Assembly: GCA_028281765.1 (NCBI GenBank)
Contig: JANQJF010000044.1
Span: 62,001-126,000 of the forward strand
From: Planctomycetota bacterium
Lineage (GTDB): Bacteria; Planctomycetota; UBA1135; UBA2386
DNA: 64,000 nt
Reading direction: 5' to 3'
Shown here: positions 33,318-41,125 of the stretch, piece after piece
Layout of the letters: the number at the start of each line of letters is the position of its first letter
How positions within the stretch are numbered: the first letter of the stretch is position 1
The notes under the pieces: generated by a model
The model's database searches: none
The model's input: the letters and a program-made list of their open reading frames with translations, nothing else
What the model was told of the DNA's origin: nothing
Program-made: the position numbers and the translations under genes

Positions 33318-35084
33318 TTGTTCCGCACCGCTCGCGCCCTCGCCGTCCTGACTATCACCGCCAGCCTCGGCGCCCAGTCGTCCGTTCCGATTCCGCTCGA
33401 CTACAACTTCAACGGCATCGTGCACGCGGGTGAAGCCGGCCAGCCGGACGCTCCGAACGGCTTCCGCTCGATTTCCGATCGCGCGCTCGACTTCTCGAGC
33501 GGCGTCCCAAACGAAGCGCTGCTCAACGGCTACGAACTCGTCGGCACCGCGAACACGCTCGACATCGTCCATCTCGGCAACCGCAACACGGTCGACTTCG
33601 GCAACCGGCCGTTCGACGCCAGCCCGGACGGCGACGACTTCGGCACGCAGCCTGCATGGCTCGCGAACGCGGACCAATCGAGCCCACAGACGACCGACCT
33701 CGCCGCCAGCGGCAATTCGATCGCGCTCGGCGCGGCGGCATCCGCGTCGTTCCTCTACCAGATCAGCAACGGCGGCGGCTCGTTCGACGTCACGATCGGC
33801 TTCCTCGGCGGCGGCTCGCACAGCGAGACACTCTCGGGCCCCGACTGGTTCGGTGGCGCCTACGCCGCGAGGAGCTCGACCGACATCGCGACTCCCGGCC
33901 CGAACCTGTCGGTGACCGAAGGCGTGATCGATCTCTCGGCCTACGCCGGTCAGGTGATCGAGTCGATCTCGTTCGACAACGGGTCGAATCCGAATGCGGG
34001 GTACGCGATCCTCGCCGGCCGCGTCGACTCGGATGCGGTTCCGGCTCCCGAGGTCCCGATCCCGCTCAACTACAACTTCAACGGCATCGTCCACGCCGGC
34101 GAAGACGGCAACCCGAACGATCCGAACGGCTTCCGCTCGATCTCCGACCGGGCGCTCGACTTCCGCGGCGGTGTGCCGAGCGACGCCGTGCTCGATCGAT
34201 ACGAGCTCGTGGACACGCCCGGCGCGCTCGACATCGTCCACCTCGGCAACCGCAACCTCGTGGACTTCGGCAATCGCCCGTTCGACACCGTCGTCGACAA
34301 CGACGACTTCGGCGTCCAGCCGGCGTGGCTCCAGTTCCCGGACCAGGCGCTCCCGCAGGTGACGTCGACGAAGGACTCACGCGTCGCGCTGGTCGCGAAC
34401 TCCGAGGCATCCCTGCTGTTCCAGATCAGCAACGGCGGCGGCGGGTTCGACGTGACGTTCGCCTTCCTCAGCGGCAACGCCCTCACCCAGGCCGTGTCCG
34501 GTCCCGACTGGTTCGGTGGCTCCTACGCCGGGATGGACTCGACGGACGACGCATCGCCGGGTGCGAACCTGCGGATCACCGAACGCACGATCGATCTCAG
34601 CGCGTACGCCGGCGAAGTGCTCGACGCCGTGTTCTTCTGGAATCGCACCAACTCGATCGGCGGCTACGCGATCCTCGCCGTCAACGTCCGCGGGTGCGCG
34701 TCACCGGCCTCGATCACGAATCTCGGCGGCGGCAACGGCCCGACGGTCTCGACGAGCTCGGCGACGATCGGGTCGCTGTTCGAGTTCACGGTGAATGGCG
34801 CCGGGCCCCTCGCCAGCGGCACCGTACTCGGCGGGTCGGTCGCCAACGCGCTTCCGTTGTCGCTGGTCTTCCCCGCGTGTGCGGGCGACCTCGTCGTGTC
34901 GAGTCCGGACCTCGGAGTCGCAGCGAGTCCGGACGCCTCCGGCAGCTACACGCTGATGCTCATGACGCCCGCGGACCCGGGACTGTGCGGCGCGAGCTAC
35001 CACTTCCAATACGGGGAGATTGCGATCGGACCGCCGTGCCCGATCGTCATGAGCGACGCGGTGCGCGTGACGTTCGGCTACTGA
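33318..35084 (+). CDS. Secreted two-repeat protein, paralogue 1
   Basis: 588 aa from a TTG at 33318, chosen because it directly precedes a signal peptide ending ITASLGAQ and has GGAG 6 nt upstream. Two copies of a 215-residue domain occupy about 24-240 and 248-465; each starts YNFNGIVHAGE and runs through GFRSISDRALDF, LDIVHLGNRN, FQISNGGG/YQISNGGG, GPDWFGG and GYAILA. The last 120 residues are a separate beta domain ending in a VTFGY tail. The domain looks like a lectin-type beta-sandwich but matches no family I recognise. It is followed by a close paralogue. Confidence 0.7.
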   Translation: MFRTARALAVLTITASLGAQSSVPIPLDYNFNGIVHAGEAGQPDAPNGFRSISDRALDFSSGVPNEALLNGYELVGTANTLDIVHLGNRNTVDFGNRPFDASPDGDDFGTQPAWLANADQSSPQTTDLAASGNSIALGAAASASFLYQISNGGGSFDVTIGFLGGGSHSETLSGPDWFGGAYAARSSTDIATPGPNLSVTEGVIDLSAYAGQVIESISFDNGSNPNAGYAILAGRVDSDAVPAPEVPIPLNYNFNGIVHAGEDGNPNDPNGFRSISDRALDFRGGVPSDAVLDRYELVDTPGALDIVHLGNRNLVDFGNRPFDTVVDNDDFGVQPAWLQFPDQALPQVTSTKDSRVALVANSEASLLFQISNGGGGFDVTFAFLSGNALTQAVSGPDWFGGSYAGMDSTDDASPGANLRITERTIDLSAYAGEVLDAVFFWNRTNSIGGYAILAVNVRGCASPASITNLGGGNGPTVSTSSATIGSLFEFTVNGAGPLASGTVLGGSVANALPLSLVFPACAGDLVVSSPDLGVAASPDASGSYTLMLMTPADPGLCGASYHFQYGEIAIGPPCPIVMSDAVRVTFGY

Positions 35085-35175
35085 CGCGTTCGGCTCGGTA
35101 GACCGAATCCGCTGTATCAAGTCCTCCGTGCGGCAAACCCGAGAGATCGTACCCCCCCACGAGGCGAGTCGCGAC

Positions 35176-35181
35176 TAGCAT
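35176..35181 (+). promoter_or_regulatory. Candidate -10 of the second two-repeat gene
   Basis: TAGCAT 44 nt before the ATG at 35226, with a GGAG at 35211-35214 in between. It suggests that each paralogue has its own promoter. Confidence 0.35.
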
Positions 35182-35225
35182 GCAGGGCGGACAGTTTCCC
35201 CCCCGAAACCCGGAGACCCCTCGTT

Positions 35226-37004
35226 ATGGCTCATCCTCGCTTCGTTCCGTCCGTTGTCTGCACCGCCGCCGCACTCGCCACACTCGGGGCCGCGCAGACG
35301 AGCACGCAGATCGTGCTCGACTACAACTTCAATGGCATCGTCCACAACGGCGAAGCCGGCCTGCCCGACGACGCGAACGGCTTCCGTTCGATCTCGGACC
35401 GCGCCCTGGACTTCACCGGAGGCGTGCCGAGCGACTCGCTGTTGAACGGATACCAGCTCGAAGGCACCGCGGGCGTGCTCGACATCGTGCACCTCGGCAA
35501 CCGCAACACCGTCGACTTTGGCAACCGTGCGTTCGACGCAGCTCCGGACGGCGACGACATCGGCATCCAGCCCGCTTGGCTCGCGAACCCCGATCAGTCG
35601 ACCGCACAGACGAGCGACCTGCTGCTCGCCGGCTACCCGATCGGCATCGACGCGCCGGCGACGGCCTCGTTCCTCTACCAGATCAGCAACGGCGGCGGCA
35701 CGTTCGACGTCGTCTTCGACTTCGTCGGCGGCGTTCAGTTCACCGCCACGCTGTCCGGCCCCGACTGGTTCGGCGGCGCCTACGCCGGCACAGGCGGCAC
35801 CGACACGGGCAACATCGACGCGAACCTCTCCATCACCGAAGGCACGGTCGACCTGTCGGCGTTCGTCGGGGAAGTTCTCGAGAAGGTCACGTTCCAGAAC
35901 CCGTCCAACGTCAACGCCGGCTACGCGATCCTCGCAGGTCGCGTCGACACGGAGCCGGAGCCCGCGCCGTTCTTCCCGGTGCCGCTGGCCTACAACTTCA
36001 ACGGCATCGTGCACACGGGAGAAGAAGGCGCCCCCGACAATCCGAACGGCTTCCGCTCGATTTCGGACCGCGCGCTCGACTTCCGCACCGGCGTGCCGAG
36101 TGACGCCACGCTCGACAAGTATTCGATCGTCGACGCCGCGGGCGCTCTCGACATCGTGCACCTCGGCAACCGCAACACGGTCGACTCCGGCAATCGCGTC
36201 TTCGACGCGGCTGCGGACGGCGACTTCATCGGCATCCAGCCGAACTGGCTCCCGGCCGTCGACCAGACCGGCCCGCAGGTCTCGCCGCTCACGACTCCGA
36301 TCGCGCTCGTCGGCAACTCCGAAGCGTCGATCATCTTCCAGATCAGCAACGGCGGTGGTTCCTTCGACGTGACGCTCGCGTTCCAGAGCGGTGGAGCCCA
36401 GACGGAGACCATCTCGGGCGGCGACTGGTTCGGCGGCGTGTACGCCGGCACGGACGCCACCGACTTCGGCAATTTCGGCGCCAACCTCTCGATCACGGAG
36501 CGCACGATCGACCTTGGCGCGAACGCGGGCGAACTCGTCACGGCCGTGATCTTCTCGAACCAGTCGAACGGCAACGCGGGATACGCGATCCTCGCGATGA
36601 ACATCTCGGGCTGCGACACCGCGGGCTCGGCGCAGAACATCGGCGGCGGCAACGGCCCGACGATCTCGACGACGGCCACGGGTCAACTCGGTGCCGCGGT
36701 CGACGTCTCGATCGCGGGCGCGGGCTCGAGCGCGATCGGCACCATGCTGGTCGGCGTGACGGCCGTGCCGGTCCCGCTGAACCTCGTCTTCCCGGCGTGC
36801 GCCGGTGACCTGGTCGTGTCCTCGCCGATCGTAGGCATCCCGGCGAACCCGGACGCCAGCGGCAACTACACGCTGAATCTCACCGGTCCGTCGGATCCGG
36901 GCTTCTGCGGCAACACGTTCTACTTCCAGTACGGCGAGATCGCGATCGGACCCGCGTGCCCGATCGTCGTCAGCGACACGCTCGGGATCACGTTCGGGTA
37001 CTGA
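35226..37004 (+). CDS. Secreted two-repeat protein, paralogue 2
   Basis: 592 aa, the same architecture as the product at 33318: a signal peptide ending TLGAAQ, repeat domains at about 28-245 and 252-470, and a C-terminal domain ending in an ITFGY tail. Many blocks are identical, including DGDDIGIQPAWLANPDQ against DGDDFGTQPAWLANADQ. Four copies of the domain thus lie in 3.7 kb, and gene duplication is evident. The most divergent parts are the strands after QISNGGG, which may form the ligand face. The function is unknown; a surface adhesin or glycan binder is a guess. Confidence 0.7.
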   Translation: MAHPRFVPSVVCTAAALATLGAAQTSTQIVLDYNFNGIVHNGEAGLPDDANGFRSISDRALDFTGGVPSDSLLNGYQLEGTAGVLDIVHLGNRNTVDFGNRAFDAAPDGDDIGIQPAWLANPDQSTAQTSDLLLAGYPIGIDAPATASFLYQISNGGGTFDVVFDFVGGVQFTATLSGPDWFGGAYAGTGGTDTGNIDANLSITEGTVDLSAFVGEVLEKVTFQNPSNVNAGYAILAGRVDTEPEPAPFFPVPLAYNFNGIVHTGEEGAPDNPNGFRSISDRALDFRTGVPSDATLDKYSIVDAAGALDIVHLGNRNTVDSGNRVFDAAADGDFIGIQPNWLPAVDQTGPQVSPLTTPIALVGNSEASIIFQISNGGGSFDVTLAFQSGGAQTETISGGDWFGGVYAGTDATDFGNFGANLSITERTIDLGANAGELVTAVIFSNQSNGNAGYAILAMNISGCDTAGSAQNIGGGNGPTISTTATGQLGAAVDVSIAGAGSSAIGTMLVGVTAVPVPLNLVFPACAGDLVVSSPIVGIPANPDASGNYTLNLTGPSDPGFCGNTFYFQYGEIAIGPACPIVVSDTLGITFGY

Positions 37005-37044
37005 TCTGCAACCAGCCAACGGCTCGAGGCGGCATGATGACGCT

Positions 37045-39048
37045 GTGCGCGTCTTCGTCGTTTCGAGCCTTCTCGCAGGAATCCTGATTGTCTTGGCATT
37101 CTGCCGAGACGATCGACCGGAGCTGCCCGCCGTAGACAGCGGCACCGTTGCCACGGACTCCGGTACCGCAGCAGCGGACTCAGGTCCTCCGGCCGAGATG
37201 ACGAGCGACGACGCCAAGGCGTCGCGCGCCGTCGTCGAAGCGAAGGGTCGCCTCGTCGGTCGCGTGCTGAGCGCCGGGAGTCGCCCCGTGAGCGGCGCGC
37301 GGGTCTTCTTCGAGACGAAGCGCAACTTCGCCGGCCCCGACATCCTCGCGCATCCGACCGGCGTCTCGACGCGGTTGGCCAAGCTGCCGCAGACGAAGAC
37401 GAACGAAGCCGGCGAGTTCGAGATCCCTGCCACGGAACGCGGACAGCTGCTGGTCGTCGCCGAAGGCCACGTCGGCACGCGCGTCGCGACGCCCGCGACG
37501 GCAGGGCGGCGCTTCGAGGTCGAAGACGTCGTGCTCGAGCCGCGGGGACAGGTGTCCGGCATCGTCGTCGACCCGACCGGGGCACCGATCGCCGGCGCCG
37601 CGGTGCAGGTCGCGAGGAGCGATCGCCCGATCGTCGGCCGCGCGAACGACAACGCCGCTCGCACCGCCGCGGATGGTCGCTTCGCCGTCGCGGGCAGCGG
37701 CGACGGGGAGGAGCTCATCCTGATCGCGGATCATCCGGATCACGCGCCGGGGCGCGCGAGCTGCCAGATGCCCGGCACGTTCGAGCGTGTCGACGGCATC
37801 GAGATCCGACTCGGCAAATCCACGACGATCCAAGGCACGGTGACGAACGCCAGTGCGCACGCACGCGGCGTTCTGCGGGTCGAGGCGTTTCCACAGCGCG
37901 GCCGCAGCCTCTCATTGCGCCATCAGCGCCACCTCGCAGAGGTCGAAGAAGACGGATCCTTCGTCGTCCAAGGGCTGATCGAGGGGTTGGAGTACAACCT
38001 CCGGGTCGTCCGAGACGGTGACTCAGGACTCCGGATACTGAAACGAGTCATCGGGCCGATCGTTCAAGCGACGAGCGGCGCGAGCGACGTCGAGCTGTTG
38101 GCCCTGCCGCCCGTGCGTGTCCGGTTTCGCCTCGGCACCTCGCAGCTCATCCGCTCGGCGCGCGCGCACGCCGCGGTCGAGAAGCGGGGACGCGCCGCGT
38201 ACGGCGGCCTCCTGAACGCGCGCGCGAGACGCGTGTCCGCAGACGCATCCGGAGTGTTCGAGATCTCCGTCCAGCCGACGGACCAGGAGATGCAGCTCGC
38301 ACTCGGTGTCGCCGCTCCCGGCTTCGCCCCCGTGTTCCGCACAGGCCTGCAGGTTCCCGAAGATGGCATCGTCGACGCGGGCGTGCTCGCGCTCGAACCG
38401 CGGCCCACGCTGCAGATCCGCGTGCGTGACTCGGACGGCACACCGGTTCCCGACGCCCGTCTCCGCATCGCGCAATCGGATCGCGATCGAAGAGCCGGTT
38501 CGACCTTCATCGACACGAGCACCGCCGAAGACGTCGTGCGCCACGCGGTCGTCCCGGACGAGGCCTTCGCGGAAGCACAAAGCGACGACAGCGGACTCGC
38601 CGTGCTGACATTCGATCATGCCGGCCACGCGTGTGACGTCTTCGTCTCGCACCGGGGCTTCGCGATCACCGAGCTGAAGTCGATCGAGATGCCTGCCGTC
38701 GGAGAAGCCGTCGAAACGACGGCCGTTCTCGTTCGCGGCGCTACCGCACGAGTCGAAGTGACGGACGCCGACGGAAAGCCGGTCGGAGGCGTCAAGGTCG
38801 CGGGCGGGCTCGTCGAAGAGGGATCGAGGACCAAGAGCAAGGAGACCGACGCCGCCGGAGTCGCCGTCTTCGCACAGCTTCGCGCAGGCGAATACGTGTT
38901 CACCGTCACCGACGCACGCTACCCGAAGGAGGCGAGCGCTGCTGTGTCACGCGCGGCGCGCCTCGAAGGCCAGACCGACCCATCCGCGCGACGGATCCAG
39001 ATCGACGGTCGATCGGATGAAGTCACAACCGTGCGACTCCGCCGCTGA
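37045..39048 (+). CDS. Membrane-anchored protein with carboxypeptidase-regulatory-like domains
   Basis: 667 aa from a GTG at 37045; a CATGAT hexamer ends 6 nt before it. The N-terminal hydrophobic segment VVSSLLAGILIVLAFC may be a lipoprotein signal (Cys20) or an anchor. An Asp/Ser/Thr linker follows. The rest is a string of about five to six beta-sandwiches of the CarboxypepD_reg/transthyretin-like type, recognised by GRVLSAGSRPVSGARV, GIVVDPTGAPIAGAAV, VRDSDGTPVPDARL and VTDADGKPVGGVKV. These domains usually act as binding or stalk modules. The sigma fusion at 41126 and the giant protein at 51018 share them. Confidence 0.75.
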   Translation: MRVFVVSSLLAGILIVLAFCRDDRPELPAVDSGTVATDSGTAAADSGPPAEMTSDDAKASRAVVEAKGRLVGRVLSAGSRPVSGARVFFETKRNFAGPDILAHPTGVSTRLAKLPQTKTNEAGEFEIPATERGQLLVVAEGHVGTRVATPATAGRRFEVEDVVLEPRGQVSGIVVDPTGAPIAGAAVQVARSDRPIVGRANDNAARTAADGRFAVAGSGDGEELILIADHPDHAPGRASCQMPGTFERVDGIEIRLGKSTTIQGTVTNASAHARGVLRVEAFPQRGRSLSLRHQRHLAEVEEDGSFVVQGLIEGLEYNLRVVRDGDSGLRILKRVIGPIVQATSGASDVELLALPPVRVRFRLGTSQLIRSARAHAAVEKRGRAAYGGLLNARARRVSADASGVFEISVQPTDQEMQLALGVAAPGFAPVFRTGLQVPEDGIVDAGVLALEPRPTLQIRVRDSDGTPVPDARLRIAQSDRDRRAGSTFIDTSTAEDVVRHAVVPDEAFAEAQSDDSGLAVLTFDHAGHACDVFVSHRGFAITELKSIEMPAVGEAVETTAVLVRGATARVEVTDADGKPVGGVKVAGGLVEEGSRTKSKETDAAGVAVFAQLRAGEYVFTVTDARYPKEASAAVSRAARLEGQTDPSARRIQIDGRSDEVTTVRLRR

Positions 39049-39086
39049 TCCGACGGATCGACCCGCGGCGCGGCTACCATGGCGCC

Positions 39087-41063
39087 ATGCGTCCCATCTT
39101 CGCGATCGTCGCCACTCTCGCCTGCCTCCCGCCCGTCACGGCCCAACGCAAGTTCCACCCGGACAAGGCCGTTCAGAAGGGTTGCGACGTCCTGCTCGAG
39201 ATGCAGGAGGGTTCGACGAAAGGCCAGTGGCCGTACGAAGGCGTCTACCGCGTCGGTGGACAGATCCCGGTCGGCTACCACGTCGGCGGCACCTCGATCT
39301 GCGCGCGCGCGATCCTCGAGGCGCCGGGCTACGAGCAGAGCAAAGAACGTCGCGCCGCGGTGAAGCGCGCGCTCGAGTTCGTCCTCGAGGAACTCGAGGT
39401 CCCGCTCATGGCGTCGGGCTTCAAGGGCGGCTACGACGTGCGCGGCTGGGGCCACACCTACGCGCTGATCTTCTTGCTCCGGCTGCACGAACTCGGCGTC
39501 GTACCGACCGGACTCGAGAAACGCGTCGCGGAGAAGACCAAGTGGCTCGTCGACACGCTCGTCGAGACCGAGATTCGCGACGGCGGCGGCTGGAACTACT
39601 CGCGTCGCCGCGGCCCGTCTTCGGCAGCATCCCCATTCATGACTGCGCCGACGCTACAGGCTTTGTTCCGCGCGATCGCGAACGGCCACTCGGTCGACGA
39701 GAGCGTGATCGAGCGCGCGCTCGACGCGCTCGACCGCGGCCGAACCAAGTCCGGCGGCTACAAGTACTCACACGGCGCGCAGTCGGCGAACAAGATCCCC
39801 GAGAAGAAGCTGCGCTTCATGGACGTGCAGCTCGGCGCCGTCGGCCGCATGGTCGTCACCGAAGCGACGCTGATGCTCGCCGGCCGCGGCGACGAGAAGC
39901 GCCTCGCCAAGTCGGTCGACGCGTTCTTCAAGCACTGGCAACACCTCAAGGATCGCAAGCAGCAGCACGGCACCCACATCCCGCCGGGCGGCGTCGCGCC
40001 GTACTACTTCATGTTCGCGCATCGCTACGCGGCGCAAGCGATCTCGATGCTGCCCGCGAGCAAGCGCAAGAAGCAGCACCGCAAGCTCGTGAAGACGCTC
40101 GCGAAGGAAGTCGAGAAGAACGGCGGCTGGAACGACCGCGTATTCGACCGTTCGCGCAACTACGGCACGGCGTTCGGCATGCTCGCGCTGCTGCAGCCCG
40201 ACCTGACGCCGGTGCCGAGCTGGCGCCCGGGCATGGCGGCTGCCTCCGACGCGATGATCGGTAGCTGGCAGGGCATGGACGGCGGACCGCTGCTCCACAT
40301 CGAAAAGGAGCGGGTGTTCCTCTACGAAAGCGACGAGCTGAAGATCCAGCGCGCGGCGGTGCAGCCCGCGTCGATCACGACGTGGCGCGGCGCCGCGGAG
40401 GCGAAATGGCAGGTCAAGGTCGACGGCGACTCGCTCGTCCTCACGCGAGACGGGGCCACCCAGCTCCTGCAACGCGTCGAGCAACGCCCCGCGAAGCTCA
40501 TCGTGACTCCGCTCGAATTGGGCACGGGACAACCCGCCGAAGACGCGATCCCCGCGATCCGGGAACAGCTCCGGGAACGCGTCGAAAAGGACCAAGCGGT
40601 CCGCGACCGAGCGACCGCGAAGGAAGCAACGGAGGAAGACCGCGCCGAGATGCGCGCGGTCGACCGAGACAACACGCAGTGGCTCCGCGGCAAGGTCGCT
40701 GAGTTCGGCTGGCTGGACGTGGCGCGCTTCGGCCGCAAGGCCTCCGACAACGCGTTCTTGCTCGTGCAGCACAGCGGCGACCGGGAGCTGATGCTCGGCG
40801 TCATCGACAAGATCGAAGCCGACGTCAAAAACGGCGAACTCGAGGGCGACGCGTTCTGCCTGCTCTACGACCGCCTGCAGGGATACCTCGGCAAGAAGCA
40901 GCTCTACGGCTCGCAGCTCTCTCAACTCGGCAACGAACTCGTGCTGCTGCCGATCGAGGATCCGGACGGCGTCGAGGCGCGGCGCAAGGAGTTCGGGATG
41001 CAGCCGCTGAGTGGGTATCTGAAGCTGGTGGAGAAGGCGTACGGGAAGAAGGTGCGGCGGTGA
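39087..41063 (+). CDS. Secreted alpha/alpha-toroid protein (squalene cyclase/prenyltransferase repeat type)
   Basis: 658 aa. The signal peptide ends at PPVTAQ (residue 20). Residues 25-390 carry the repeats of the terpenoid cyclase/prenyltransferase toroid: KGQWPYEG, FKGGYDVRGWGHTYALIFLL, RDGGGWNYSRRRG and KNGGWNDRVFDRSRNYGTAF. Cyclase catalytic DxDD or VxDCTA motifs are not visible, and the protein is exported, so it is not a hopanoid cyclase. It may be a scaffold or a protease-inhibitor-like module. The C-terminal 260 residues are charged helices of unknown family. A TACCAT hexamer (39075-39080) ends 6 nt before the ATG, a leaderless arrangement. Confidence 0.75.
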   Translation: MRPIFAIVATLACLPPVTAQRKFHPDKAVQKGCDVLLEMQEGSTKGQWPYEGVYRVGGQIPVGYHVGGTSICARAILEAPGYEQSKERRAAVKRALEFVLEELEVPLMASGFKGGYDVRGWGHTYALIFLLRLHELGVVPTGLEKRVAEKTKWLVDTLVETEIRDGGGWNYSRRRGPSSAASPFMTAPTLQALFRAIANGHSVDESVIERALDALDRGRTKSGGYKYSHGAQSANKIPEKKLRFMDVQLGAVGRMVVTEATLMLAGRGDEKRLAKSVDAFFKHWQHLKDRKQQHGTHIPPGGVAPYYFMFAHRYAAQAISMLPASKRKKQHRKLVKTLAKEVEKNGGWNDRVFDRSRNYGTAFGMLALLQPDLTPVPSWRPGMAAASDAMIGSWQGMDGGPLLHIEKERVFLYESDELKIQRAAVQPASITTWRGAAEAKWQVKVDGDSLVLTRDGATQLLQRVEQRPAKLIVTPLELGTGQPAEDAIPAIREQLRERVEKDQAVRDRATAKEATEEDRAEMRAVDRDNTQWLRGKVAEFGWLDVARFGRKASDNAFLLVQHSGDRELMLGVIDKIEADVKNGELEGDAFCLLYDRLQGYLGKKQLYGSQLSQLGNELVLLPIEDPDGVEARRKEFGMQPLSGYLKLVEKAYGKKVRR

Positions 41064-41125
41064 GGCAGCGCGAAAATCGCACCTGACCTGAGGCCGATTT
41101 CGCCGTCACGGCATGCAACCCTGTG

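Noticed and set aside
39087-41063. Reading the toroid protein as a hopene/squalene cyclase
   Set aside because: It has a signal peptide and no DxDD-type catalytic motif, so enzymatic cyclisation is not supported.
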